Source: Anastrepha obliqua (Eukaryota > Arthropoda > Insecta > Diptera > Tephritidae). Taken from it: 64,000 nucleotides of DNA. Made by a program: the position numbers and the translations under genes. The stretch spans positions 62,251,601 to 62,315,600 of the forward strand of contig NC_072894.1 in the NCBI RefSeq assembly GCF_027943255.1, written 5' to 3'. The stretch's first letter is position 1, and each line of letters starts with the position of its first letter. Below are positions 46,975-58,267 of the stretch, piece by piece. The notes under the pieces are model-generated. The model ran no database searches. It saw nothing but the letters and a program-made list of their open reading frames with translations, and was not told the DNA's origin.

Positions 46975-49900
46975 TGTGTAGAAGTCCACGCAAGTGGGGA
47001 AAGTTACTGATCGCCATTCACTTGGGAATGGCCAGGACGATTCTTCTGCATATGGTTCAAGCAGCTCACAACGGCCGGGATTAGCCCACGTATCCTCTGG
47101 GTAGCTTCCGAACATCCGTTCGGGAGTGAGCTAACGTGAGAAGGCGAAATATTCCAGGATAGCTGGTTGTGCGTTGGGTTTGGGACCCGCCACTTAAAAA
47201 TCGCCCCCAATGAAAAGTGTAAAAAAGCCTCGGATGAGACCTCCCTATACTGATGACGACCCCTGCAAACGAACTAAGGATTATGATTTGAGGGCATGCA
47301 CCTGGAATGTCCGGTCCCTTAATGGGGAAGGTGCCTCTGCCCGGCTGGTTGATGTCCTCGTGAGAGTAAAGGCTGACATCACTGCCATCCAAGAGATGCG
47401 ATGGACGGGGCAAGGTAAGAAAACCATAGGACCTTGCGACGTCTACTACAGCTGCCATGTAAAGGAGCGCAAATTCGGTGTCGGATTTGTTGTGGGAGAG
47501 AGACTTCGTCGCCAAGTACTGTCGTTCACTCCGGTGGACGAGCGTCTCGCAACAATCCGCATCAAAGCCCGTTTTTTCAACATATCGCTAATTTGCGCCC
47601 ACGCCCTGACGGAAGAGAAGGACGATGCGACCAAAGATTCCTTCTATGAGCGCCTGGAACGTTCCTATGAGCGCTGCCCCCGCCACGACATAAAAGTCGT
47701 GCTTGGCGACTTCAACGCCAGGGTGGGCAAGGAGGGAATTTTTGGTCCCACAGTCGGAAAATTCAGCCTGCACAACGAAACATCCGGTAACGGACAGAGG
47801 CTGATCGACTTCGCCGGGGCCCGAAACATGGTAGTCTGCAGCACCAGATTCCAGCATAAAAAGATACACCAAGCTACCTGGCTGTCTCCTGATCGAAAAA
47901 CGCGAAACCAGATCGATCATGTTGTGATAGATGGAAGACACGCTTCTAGTGTATTAGATGTACGCACGATCCGAGGACCCAACATCGACTCGGATCATTA
48001 CCTTGTTGCAGCCAAGCTGCGCACCCGCCTCTGTGCAGCAAAAAACGTACATCTACCTACGCAAAGAATGTTCGACATCGAAAAGCTGCAATCACAACAG
48101 ACAGCCAGAAGATTCGCCACTCGACTCTCACTCCTGCTCTCCGAAAGCACTGCCCAACAAATCGGCATGCGCGAGCAATGGAGCCACATTTCTCGTTCCC
48201 TACGTACCGCCGCCGAAGAAGAAATCGGATTCCGGCGAGCCCGAAAAAACAATTGGTACGACGAGGAATGTCATGCTGCCGCAGAAAGAAAAGATGCCGC
48301 TTATAGAGCCACGCTGCGATCGGGCGCAACGCGAGCCATGTGGGATCGCTACAGAGAGCTGAAAAAGGAAGAGAGACGTATTATCCGAAAGAAGAAACGA
48401 GAGGCCGAAATACGTGAGTGCGTAGAGCTTGAGATGCTGGCCAACAGGAACAACGCCCGAAAATTCTACCAGAAAGTTCGTCGGCTTACAGAAGGTTTCA
48501 AGACCGGGGCGTTTTCCTGTAAGAACAAAGACGGCGAACTGGTGACTGACGTACAGAGCAATCTTAAATTATGGAGGGAACACTTCTCGAACCTATTAAA
48601 CAGTGACAGCTGCGCATGTCACAGAGAAAGTGAAGATCCCGATACCCCAATCGTTGACGACGGAATTGTCGTTCCGCTACCCGATCATGACGAGGTGAGA
48701 ATAGCAATATCACGGCTAAAGAACAACAAAGCCGCGGGCGCCGACGGACTGCCGGCTGAGCTATTCAAACATGGCAGCGAGGAGCTGGTAAGGTGCATGC
48801 ATCAGCTCCTATGCATAATATGGTCGGATGAAAGCATGCCTGCCCAATCCATAAGAAGGGCGATCCTGCAATTTGTGCCAATTACCGCGGGATTAGTCTT
48901 CTAAATATCGCCTATAAGGTTCTAGCGAGCGTATTGTGTGAAAGACTGAAGCCCACCGTCAACCAACTGATTGGACCTTATCAGTGTGGCTTCAGACCTG
49001 GAAAGTCCACCATCGACCAAATATTCTCAATACGCCAAATCTTGGAAAAGACCCATGAAAGGAGAATCGAAACACACCATCTTTTCGTCGACTTCAAAGC
49101 TGCATTCGACAGTACGGAAAGGAGTTACCTGTATGCCGCGATGTCTGAATTTGGTATCCCCGCAAAACTAATACGGCTATGTAAGATGACGTTGCTCAAC
49201 ACCAGCAGCGCCGTCAGAATTGGGAAGGACCTCTCCGAGCCGTTTGATACCAAACGAGGTTTCAGACAGGGTGACTCGCTGTCGTGTGACTTCTTTAACC
49301 TGATGTTGGAGAGCATTATACGAGCCGCAGAACTTAATCGCTCAGGCACAATATTTTATAAGAGCGTACAATTGTTGGCGTATGCCGATGATATTGACAT
49401 CATGGGCCTTAACAACCGCGCTGTTAGTTCTGCCTTCTCCAAACTGGATAAAGAGGCAAAGCGAATGGGTCTGGTGGTGAACGAGGACAAAACGAAGTAC
49501 CTCCTGTCTTCAAACAAACAGTCGGCGCACTCGCGTATCGGAACCCACGTCACTGTAGACAGTTATAATTTCGAGGTTGTAAAGGACTTCGTCTATTTAG
49601 GAACCAGCATTAACACCGATAACAATGTCAGCCTTGAAATCCAACGTAGAATCTCTCTTGCCAACAAGTGCTACTTTGGACTAAGTAGGCAATTGAGTAG
49701 TAAAGTCCTCTCTCGACGAACAAAACTAACGCTCTACAAGACTCTCATCATGCCCGTCCTAACGTATGGCGCAGAAGCTTGGACGATGACAACATCCGAT
49801 GAAGCGACGCTTGGAGTGTTCGAGAGAAAGATTCTGCGTAAGATTTTTGGACCTTTGCACGTTGGCAACGGCGAATATCGCAGACGATGGATCGATGAGC

Positions 49901-50212
49901 TGTATGAGCTTTACGACGACATAGACATAGCGCAGCGAATAAAGATCCAGCGGCTACGTTGGCTGGGTCATGTCGTCCGAATGGATACAAACGCTCCGGC
50001 TTTGAAAGTATTCGATGCGGTACCAGCTGGTGGTAGCAGAGGAAGAGGGCGGCCTCCTCTGCGTTGGAAAGATCAGGTGGAGAAGGACTTGGCTTCACTT
50101 GGTGTGTCCAACTGGCGCCGGTTAGCACGAGAAAGAAACGACTGGCGCGCTTTGTTAAACTCGGCCAAAATCGCGTAAGCGGTTATAGCGCCAATTAAGA
50201 AGAAGAGATTTT
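46975..50212 (+). mobile_element. RTE-clade LINE, nearly intact
   Basis: About 3.2 kb: a 5' UTR of some 235 bp, one long coding region (47210-50178) and a very short 3' UTR ending AGCGCCAATTAAGAAGAAG. A compact single-ORF layout with endonuclease, RT, short 3' UTR and simple-repeat tail is characteristic of RTE. It is GC-richer than the surrounding intron. A truncated relative lies at 61995-63240 on the other strand. Confidence 0.93.
47210..50178 (+). pseudogene. RTE endonuclease/reverse transcriptase, one 25 bp deletion
   Basis: ATG 47210. Endonuclease motifs: CTWNVRSLNG, AIQEMRWTGQG, VVLGDFNARVGKEG, NQIDHVVIDG and SDHYLVAAKL. RT motifs: NNKAAGADGLPAELFKHG, GPYQCGFRPGKSTIDQIF, HLFVDFKAAFDSTE, RGFRQGDSLSCDFFNLML, QLLAYADDIDIMG and VYLGTSI. 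The C-terminal domain has RLRWLGHVVRMD and GRGRPPLRWKDQVEKDL and ends at TAA 50178. The frame is lost at about 48839: compared with the copy at 62.5 kb, 25 bp following AGCATGCC are missing, so translation of the first half stops at 48904 and the second half continues in another frame. No other lesion was seen. Confidence 0.93.
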
Positions 50213-50228
50213 AAGGGTTATAATATAC

Positions 50229-50730
50229 TAGCTTTAACCCGCGGCCCCGCTCGCGTAGGAGTAGTTAATAATTTCATAGAAAATAATTTTTTATTAATAT
50301 CCATAATATTACAATACCCGGCATCCGTTGCTATGCCTCGTTGAATAAAATCAAAACAACCAATCAGAAAAATATGAAGCAAAATTATTTTTATTAATTT
50401 TCTATCGCAAACTGTTTTTGAACTTTGCATTTGGGTCATAGTTGAACAGCTTATGCGGATTATGAAGTCTAGAGTGTGCTATAAATAGTGGGAAATAGGA
50501 AAAACTAGGATTTTTTAGATTAAGTTTAAGCAAATATTCAATATTAGTGACGAATGAGAGTGGTGGCGCGGCCTGGGGGCTGTGGGAAGGGAGTTCCATC
50601 ATATAAAAAATGCCTATAACCTTCATTGCCTGAAAATATGAATGTATACAAATTTTTACGTCATTTGGTGTTGTCGTTTCGTAGTGATGCGCGGACAGCA
50701 TACAGACATTCACCTTTATAGTATAGATGT
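50229..50730 (+). repeat. Dispersed repeat of unknown class
   Basis: Begins ACTAGCTTTAACCCGCGGCC CCGCTCGCG and ends near GCGCGGACAGCATACAGACA TTCACC. I recall similar openings and endings in repeats of many arthropod genomes, without knowing the class. It starts 17 bp after the RTE. Confidence 0.45.
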
Positions 50731-52479
50731 AGGGTGGTCGCAGAAAAAGGTTTTTCCAACCACCCCACCCAAATTATAGAAAATGGAAAAAATACCCCTG
50801 TTTTCAATTTTAAAATAGGTTTATATTTAATGGTGTTGCCAGAGCTTTGAAGTTTCTCATACATTTCACATAGAGAAAATATATTTTGCAGTAAAAACGT
50901 TGACAATAAATCTTTCTTTTTCGACAAAGAAATTTTCCTTAAAAGATTTTCTATAAATAACATTCTTATAAAGTTGCCTTGCGAATAACATGTAATTTTT
51001 CATTTCCATTAAATGTAGAAATCGAAACTAATTTTCTTTTATATTTAATATAACTCATCAATTTTTAATTTACTATATATAATAAATCTTTAATTTAAAC
51101 ATGCATTGAATTTATTGATAATAATAAGAAAGCAAACGAAAAATATAAGGAGAAAAATGATTATATCATTTGATACCAATTGCTTTGAGGTCAAGTAGAG
51201 GATTACTAATTTCTCCACTTAATATTATATTTCGAGACTCTCTCCATCTAAGTTGAGAACACCTGCCTGTTAATATTATATGTTGTTGAGAATTAACGTT
51301 GAAAATTTTAAAAAGTTAGTTCACTACTACAAAATTTTCATTGAATTGATATCGATGTAAAAATGTAACGACGCGCTTTTGAAGTAACAGTGATATTAAA
51401 GAACTTTTATGAAACGAATATTTACAAGAAAGTAAACTGGATTTAAAAAAGTGGATGCTACTTAAAATGTATCCACAGTTGCTATCTAAAGCAAGCTTGA
51501 TGTCCACGTCCTGAATGATGTTCGTACTTGTATTTACATGCATACATGCTTTACATATTTTTCTGGCTTATAGATGAAACACCTGCTCCATAAGAGTGCA
51601 TAATACACGCATACACAGATGCATACATACAGTATGCATGTTCTCGACAAAACCAATACCATCCGCAGCACAAGCCGCTGATTGCGTGAAAAAATTGGAG
51701 TGTAAAAACCACATAAAGAGTTTGAATGACTCAAAGAAAAAGAAAAAACCCTGCAACTGCGAGTGGGATAAGTAAGGGACATGTAAATAACCACAATGCG
51801 GATTTACTTGCTACACAATTACAACAACAAGAGCTAAGACTATATATGTATATACTGGCGCCTATTTACTCCAACTGGTGTGAAGTAAACGATAAAGTTA
51901 CCTTCAAATACATATGTACTTTTATACATAAATATGCATGTACATACCCTGCAGTAAAAAGTACTATTTGTGAACTTGAATCTACCAGTTCACTTTTCAA
52001 CTGAACCAGTTCGTGTTTTATCTTTTTCTCATGTTGGCAAATGGTATTTTTACACGGCGATGTCCTACGGAATGTCAATAGTCCAGCCATGCATTAACAA
52101 AATACCAGTTCGTACTAGCCAATCAAAAAATAATCCAATATGTTTCCAAAATGACTAAAATAAGTAAAAATATAAGAAACAACACCAAACATTCTATTAT
52201 GATACTATTTAAAAACACCCAAATTTATTTTTCTTAAATTTAAATCACGCATTCAAAAATTTATTCAAACTTGCACCGGAGAATATTGATTTTACAGAGA
52301 AGCTTCTGTCCTCATTTTGGGGAGGAACAAAACCTGCTTGCCAAATACCCTTCATAAATAAGAGATGGAAAATAAGAGGGTTAGAGCTGAATTAAAATTT
52401 GTGCTTGTTTTGTACTTGTTTACTTATTTTAATATTAATCCGATTTCCTATATTACATAAGAACTAATTTTAAGTTTAA
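50731..52479. other. Intron sequence, unidentified
   Basis: AT-rich, with small TGCATACA microsatellite stretches (51600-51640). TTAA at 52476-52479 marks the piggyBac end that follows. Confidence 0.45.
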
Positions 52480-53715
52480 CCCTTTCAATACGGATTTTTT
52501 TAAGGGGGAAAAATATTTAACCATGAAAAGTTATTACTAGTGATCTAAATAGTATGTCCTCTTGAATAAATAAAGAAATTATTTCTAGGAATTGAGAAAA
52601 TGCCCTGGGAAAACATTGTCCCACCCGTAATGAACAGTGGGGCACACGTGTCCCAATAGTATCCATAAACGTAAACTATTAAATTAAGGACTCGGTGATA
52701 TCCTTCTTTATTTTCATTTATTGAATTCATTTAGTTCCTTTTACAAGGTAACAAACAGTATTTTGAATCAAAGTTTATGTATATGAAATTAGCTTGTGTG
52801 ATATTTAGCAAAACAGACCTTGCATAAAGGAATATTGCAAGAAGAACATACAGTTTTCGTACATTGCTCTTTTTTCTTATCGGCGCAACTTCTGCAACGA
52901 CGTCGAGTTGTCTCCTCTATTGGAAGATGCTCTCCAACTCCGGATAAAAATTTTGATCGGTGAGAGGGCCGGCCGCTTGTACTACCACGTTTAACTTTTG
53001 CGTATGCCAAAAGCTGTTCTGATAATTCTACGAGAAAGGAAATCAATGGAACCTTTGTATGCCGAGTTTCTTCAAAAATGATCCAAGAATTAGAAACGCA
53101 AACCATAAGAAGCTTTTGAAAAACTCTTTTCCACCATTTCCCAGATTTTCTATTTGGATCGTAGAGAGATGAAAATTGATCTGAAAGGTCTACTCCGCCC
53201 ATATATTTATTATAAAATGCTATAGCTTCTGGGCATGGAACATCTAATTTCTCTCCTTGTCTATTGGTTCTTTGTACGGTTGTCATCTTATAAGTATGGC
53301 AATTGCTGATCAGTAAAACTTCTTTGGTGTCTTGCCATTTATAGACCAAACACCCTTTATTGTTAAATTTGAAGACGTAGGCACCCCTTTTCATTTTTGG
53401 TCCATCAGTACTTGGTAATAGCTTCCTATTCTTCATAATGGTGCCTACTAAACCAAACTCCAAAGATTGTGCTAAATGTACGGTAGTAAAAAACCGATCA
53501 CAGCAAATTACTGCCATTGGATTCGATATTGTTGCACACAATTTTTTTACAACTCGTTCTCCAAGAGTACCCTCTGCTTGAACCTGTTTCTTCCCAGAAT
53601 AAATATCAATATCATAGCTGTACGCAGTTATGGAATCACATCTTTCCCAAATTTTAATTCCTCTTTTTATAGGCTTCATTGGGTTGTATTGTTTCAAAGT
53701 AGACCTTCCTTTGAA
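52480..53715 (-). mobile_element. piggyBac-type element, 3' half
   Basis: The end CCCTTTCAATACGG at 52480, preceded by TTAA, resembles a piggyBac terminus. Coding on the minus strand covers the C-terminal half of the transposase. The other end is lost at the junction with a mariner fragment near 53715. Confidence 0.82.
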
Positions 53716-53772
53716 TTCCCCAGATCTGGCCCCCTGTGCCTTTTTCTTGTTCCCGAAATTGAAGAGGCCCAT
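52789..53772 (-). CDS. piggyBac transposase C-terminal half fused to antisense mariner codons
   Basis: A continuous 327-codon frame with ATG at 53772. The first 19 residues (MGLFNFGNKKKAQGARSGE) are antisense of a mariner transposase gene. From FKGRSTLKQYNPMKPIKRG on it is piggyBac: VICCDRFFTTVHLAQSLE (second catalytic aspartate), FYNKYMGGVDLSDQFSSLYD (third), and a C-terminal cysteine-rich domain RRRCRSCADKKKEQC...CSSCNIPLCKVCFAKYH. The first catalytic aspartate lies in the missing half, so it cannot transpose by itself. The C-terminal domain is undamaged. Whether the ORF is expressed is unknown. Confidence 0.8.
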   Translation of the reverse strand: MGLFNFGNKKKAQGARSGEFKGRSTLKQYNPMKPIKRGIKIWERCDSITAYSYDIDIYSGKKQVQAEGTLGERVVKKLCATISNPMAVICCDRFFTTVHLAQSLEFGLVGTIMKNRKLLPSTDGPKMKRGAYVFKFNNKGCLVYKWQDTKEVLLISNCHTYKMTTVQRTNRQGEKLDVPCPEAIAFYNKYMGGVDLSDQFSSLYDPNRKSGKWWKRVFQKLLMVCVSNSWIIFEETRHTKVPLISFLVELSEQLLAYAKVKRGSTSGRPSHRSKFLSGVGEHLPIEETTRRRCRSCADKKKEQCTKTVCSSCNIPLCKVCFAKYHTS

Positions 53773-54012
53773 AAAAGGATGATGCTACGCTACGATTGAC
53801 GAGATAAACCCAGCATCGAAAGAGGAGCAGAACAAGATAAAAAAATGACTTTTTGAAGTGCTTCGGAGACTGGTAAAAACGTAGGCGCAAGTGCATAATA
53901 TCTCATGGGGATTACTTTGAAGGGGATAAAATTTATACTATATATATACATTAATGAATAAATAAATAATTTTTGAAAAAACTTAAAATTCGCGATACTT
54001 TTTGAACACAAT
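53716..54012 (+). mobile_element. Mariner 3' fragment
   Basis: Matches the 3' part of the mariner at 57031-58267: CCCCAGATCTGGCCCCCTGT, the KRPxKG(R)RYATIDE-like C-terminus and the end TTCGCGATACTTTTTGAACA. The 5' half is replaced by piggyBac sequence. Confidence 0.85.
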
Positions 54013-54205
54013 TCGTATATACGAAGCCGCGAATATTGGCAAATAATTCTACAAGAAATATTCCAATATTGACTATTTTCAAATATTTAGATGTCATTGA
54101 TTTCTTCAATCTTACAAGTAGATATAGAATTTTTATCTCGCTGAGGAAAATTGACATATGGACAGCTCGAGCGCGTCGAATGCGTTATGTTTATGAAAGA
54201 AAGTA

Positions 54206-54729
54206 CCCTGTGATCAAAAAGTAAAGTGAAGGTGATGTTGACTATTTTCTTCGATTGCCAAGGCGTAGTGTACCTTGAGTATCTTCCATCGGGCCAGACA
54301 GTCAATAAAGAATACTATTTATCCGTTTTGGGGCGTTTGAGAGATCCTGTACGTCGCAAACAGCCGAAAATGTGGGCAAACAATTCTTAAATTTTGGATG
54401 ATGATAACGCGCCATCGCACTGAGCCCAAACCGTGCTGGATTATTTTACCAAACACCAAGAAAAAAACATCGTGCAAGCACCGTATTCACCTGACATGGT
54501 CCCGTGCGATTTTTTTTTTTTGCCAAGTTGAAGTTACCACTTCGTGGAAGAAGATTTCAGTCGATAGAGGAGATCAGCGTACCAGGGGTGCATGGAGCAC
54601 TGGGTTAATCGTTGGAACATGTGTATTCTTTTAGACGGGTCATATTTTGAAGTAGATAAAATACATTTGACTGAAATTTAACTCAGTTTTGTTTTATTTA
54701 AACATTCCCCGTACTTTCTGATCATAGGT
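54206..54729 (+). mobile_element. Mariner deletion derivative, 524 bp
   Basis: Inverted ends ACCCTGTGATCAAAAAGT and AACCTATGATCAGAAAGT, with TA at 54204-54205 and 54730-54731. The inside keeps the second half of a transposase: CQGVVYLEYLPSGQTVNKEY Y, DDDNAPSH, QAPYSPDMVPCDFFFLPS and NRWNMCILLDGSYFE. There are stops and frameshifts, and the N-terminal half with the first catalytic aspartate is absent. Confidence 0.88.
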
Positions 54730-54731
54730 TA

Positions 54732-56050
54732 CTTTGCAGCTAGAAATATGAGCAGAGAACTAATGAATGAATTTGTTTTCTTTGTGTTATACAATATTTT
54801 GACTGTTCAGTGCCGTTGCGACTAGAATAATCATAGCCGCTACGACTGCTCCAAAAAATGTTTCTTGTTCTTGTTACTTGTCGCAAGACTTAGAATTTTA
54901 GCGTTGAACGACATACGCATGTGGAGGAATAAAGAGTGCAATTTTATGCTCATACTTGTAATACCTACATCTGTGTACACTAATAAGCTTTGTTTTGCTG
55001 GGAGCTCAGAATAGAAAAATCTATGTACATTGCCCCAAAATTCATATGATATATGTATATACATATGTACATACGTAAACGCATACCGTTTAGATGAGAA
55101 TTATTTCTTTGCTTTTGTTAGCAAGGAATTCAATAATTTGTCTACATATTTACACTTGAATTCTTGTATGAAGATATTCATATGAGCTGTGTTGTGAGGC
55201 GGGTAATTAACATTGACAAATTGTAGCCGCGTTTTGTTAGCATTTGATATTTAACATGAACCTTCTCTATTAAATCAATTTTCTATGCTTACACTAAAGT
55301 AAGTCCTACAAAAACAAACAAACAAATTCTTTAAAAAACGAATAAAGAAACAAAGTTTAAGGTAGATACTCATTTTAGAAATAAGTTAATGCTAATTGAA
55401 TTTATTTTTTAGTTAATGAAATTCATACTATTGTAGTTAAATATTGGATTCACGTATTTTATGTATTCACTTGCTGCGAGAATTTTTTCGCGAATAGGCA
55501 GAATATAAAATTGATTACAGTGCTTGCAAAAAACTTCCTAAGTCGTTTAAAAAATGATGAATATTGCATTGAAAGGTATGTAGGTGTGTCATAATTATTT
55601 GTTTTGTCGTTTTAACGCTTAAACTGAACTATTGTAACAATATTAGTCTTACTTTCTCTAATCTTATTGACTTGTCATGCGAAACTACGTATAAAATGAA
55701 CAATTTTCATGAAAATAATTAATTATTTGATAGACTTGTATCCAAGTTTTTTTTTTCAATTGGTACATATGTATGTATATTCATCAGCATCCACTTATAC
55801 ATGATGATCTCATTACGATGCATTTTAATGAGTCTAAAGACGAGCCTTAAATTTCCTTACAAAAATGAGCTACATAGTTCTAGAAAAACTGTGACTATTG
55901 GTATTATTATTGTAAATGGCAAGCTAATATGATTCCTTCTATTAAATACCGGTATCTGCGCAAGAATGTGGCTTGCAACTTTGGCTTTTCCCTGCAGGGT
56001 ATGTGAATATGTGTGTGTATATATGTACATATATTTTTGTCAGCACTTAC
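54732..56050. other. Intron sequence, unidentified
   Basis: AT-rich, with a TATG/TACA run at 55052-55076. Contains the donor site of exon 56051-56244. Confidence 0.45.
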
Positions 56051-56244
56051 CCAGGATTCATTGTTATGAATATGGAACATGTGGGATCCAAACGCAGTAA
56101 TGTGTCCTCAAAGAAAAATTTAACCACCTTCCGGCCAATGGCTCGTTGAATGGTTAGAATTTGTTGCGCCACCACTGATAGCACTTCTAATTCAATACGA
56201 TTGAACTCATCGAAACAAGCCCAGGCGCCAGATTGTGCTAAGCC
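56051..56244 (-). CDS. Dynein heavy chain exon: AAA1 Walker B and sensor 1
   Basis: This 194 nt exon, entering in phase 0, reads [36 protein letters not shown] and then [21 protein letters not shown] is the AAA1 Walker B with the catalytic glutamate; FITMNPG is the sensor-1 region. The acceptor is a long T tract ending TTTCAG above 56244 and the donor is GG|GTAAGT at 56051/56050. The two trailing bases join C of exon 35300-35502 to give glycine. The upstream exon encoding the AAA1 Walker A was not found in 56245-64000, so the preceding intron exceeds 7.7 kb. Confidence 0.96.
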
Positions 56245-57030
56245 CTGAAAAAAAGAGGGAAAACAACATGAAAAAACAATGCATACCGACAAAACAAAGA
56301 GTTAGTCAAAGGAAGGATGCTAAAAAATAACAATGAAAATGGCAATATATACAAACATAAATGTACATACATGGCAACTACATATAAACACATACAATGC
56401 ACAAACAAACTTAAGTAAGGAGATAAAAGGCACGGAAGAAAACAACTACGATTATTGAGACGTATTAGAGTTGGTGCAAGAGTTTAGCAACGCATATGCT
56501 TCCATGTCTACAGGCAAATATGGCGTATGGAAATGCACTTATAGCAAATTGAAAGCTGTGCAAAGAGCGTGAGGCAAAATAAGCAAATTCACGCGTATTG
56601 GCCTAGCAGCATGTAAATGCATTGAGCTACGTCAACAAAATATTTATACATATACATACATACATATTTATACACTTACAGCTATGCAGACAAGCAGAAA
56701 CTACGATTGTATGACAATATCATCAACTCAAGAATGGACCCTAAAATAATATAATCGCATAACAACATGGGAGCACTCCATAATTCCGACTTGAAATATC
56801 CCGGCAAGACATAATCCAGACAGTTTTTAAAAACCTAGGCAATAAACCTAGGACATGATAGGACTTAAAACAGGGATACAAAAATTCCGACTGGACGAAA
56901 TGCAAATAATACAATAGCCAAATATGGAAAAATATCGGCAACTCTAAATTTGATAAGACGCAGTACAGAAAAAATTCGTGCCGAAAAAATGCGACAGATG
57001 TATTTACATACATACATATATATGTTCTTA
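56245..57030. other. Intron sequence upstream of the AAA1 exon
   Basis: Acceptor tract at 56245-56260, TACATACA microsatellite stretches near 56645-56680. Nothing else recognised. Confidence 0.45.
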
Positions 57031-58267
57031 TACGAGGTGTGTTCAAATAGTGTCGCGAATTTTGAATTTTCGCAGGTTACGTATATTCGAATTTCGATTT
57101 TTTTGTAGCGATATTTTGGTACTCATGCTTACGAGTTCGGCCATTTTGAATGTTCAGTTAATTGTTGACAGCTGCTTTGCTTGCACGTGTTTCGACTAGT
57201 CTTCGATTTTTATCTATTCAAAAAGATGGATCAAAGAACCTATATCAAATTTTGTGTGAAAAACGAAATTAAGTGCGCGGATGCATTCCGAATGCCGGAC
57301 GCCCGAGCACTTCAACAACTGACGAAAAAATTGATGAAGTGAAGGAAATGGTATTGGCCAATCGTCGAATCACCGTTAGATAAGTTGCTGAAGACCTAGA
57401 CATATCGATTGGCTCGTGCCATTCAATTTTTTTCAATGATTTGGGTATAAGACGAATCGCCGCAAAATTCGTACCAAAACTGCTCAATTTCGACCAAAAG
57501 CAGCATTGCATGAACATTGCTATTGAGATGTTGGACTCTGTCCGCGACCACCCAAATTTGCTCCAAAGGGTCATAACTGGTGACGAATCGTGGGTTTATG
57601 GTTATGATGTGGAAACCAAAGCTCAATCATCTCAATGGAAGCTGTCGCACGAACCAAGACCGAAAAAAGCGTGCCAAGTTCGGTCGAATGTAAAAGTTTT
57701 GCTTACCGTGTTCTTCGGTTGCAAGGGCCTTGTGCATCAAGAGTGCTTGCCCCAGTGTAAAACGGTCAATAAAGAATATTACCTGAAAGTTATGCGTAAT
57801 TTGCGCGAAGCAATCCGCCAGAAAATTTATGGAGTAACAAAAATTGGCTCCTGCATCTCGATAAAGCCCCTGCTCACACATCGTTGCTTGTGCGCGACTT
57901 TTTGGCCGAACACAACACTCCAATGATACCACAGCCACCGTATTCCCCAAGATCTGGCCCCCTGTGACTTTTTCTTGTTCCCGAAACTGAAGAGGCCTAT
58001 GAAAGGACGAAGCTACGCTACAATTGACGAGATACGATTGACGAGAAAGACGGCATCGAAGGAGGAGCTGAACAAGATAAAAAAAATTATTCTTTGAAGT
58101 GCTTCGAAGATTGGAAAAGACGTTGGCACAAGTGTCTCATGGAGATTACTTTGAAGGGGACAAAATTTAATATCTATTTTGTCCCCTTCAAATAATATAA
58201 ATAAATAAATAATTTAAAAAAAAAAAAAAACAAAAAATTCGCGATATTTTTTGAACACATTTGGTTA
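57031..58267 (+). mobile_element. Mariner (DD34D-type) element, 1.2 kb
   Basis: Ends TGTGTTCAAATAGTGTCGCG (left) and, inverted, TGTGTTCAAAAAATATCGCG (right), with TA at or near both borders. The transposase in the plus direction starts near 57225 (MDQRTYIKFCVKNEIKCADA). It is the same family as the 3' fragment at 53716-54012. Confidence 0.9.
57225..58170 (+). pseudogene. Mariner transposase pseudogene
   Basis: The N-terminal helix-turn-helix is shortened by a deletion near 57285. The longest open piece (57441-57926) contains VITGDESWVYGYDVETKAQS S (first aspartate), VFFGCKGLVHQECLPQCKTV NKEYY and LREAIRQK. The second aspartate block (usually HHDNAPAHTS) is frameshifted near 57855-57890. The third is spoiled: QPPYSPRSGPL replaces SPDLAPCD. 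Many lesions. Confidence 0.9.

Larger units (their letters stand above)
187..56244 (-). other. Span of an axonemal dynein heavy chain gene (seven exons, partial gene)
   Basis: Seven separate minus-strand exons encode consecutive parts of one dynein heavy chain motor; transcription runs from high to low coordinates. Exon lengths sum to 1893 nt (631 codons). Split codons match at every junction: GG|C (exon 56051-56244 to 35300-35502), G|GT (to 28400-28587), phase 0 (to 22870-23040), phase 0 (to 13762-14352), phase 0 (to 8049-8163) and G|TT (to 187-617). All donors are GT and all acceptors AG. The protein order is AAA1 Walker B, AAA1 sensor, AAA2 Walker A, AAA2 Walker B, AAA3 Walker A. Dynein heavy chains are normally above 4000 residues, so most of the gene lies outside. 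The AAA2 block resembles the single-headed inner-arm group (DNAH1/3/7/12 type), but I cannot assign the ortholog. Confidence 0.93.

Noticed and set aside
47588..48329. Minus-strand open frames of 84-117 codons
   Set aside because: Antisense shadows of the RTE endonuclease/RT region; no independent similarity.
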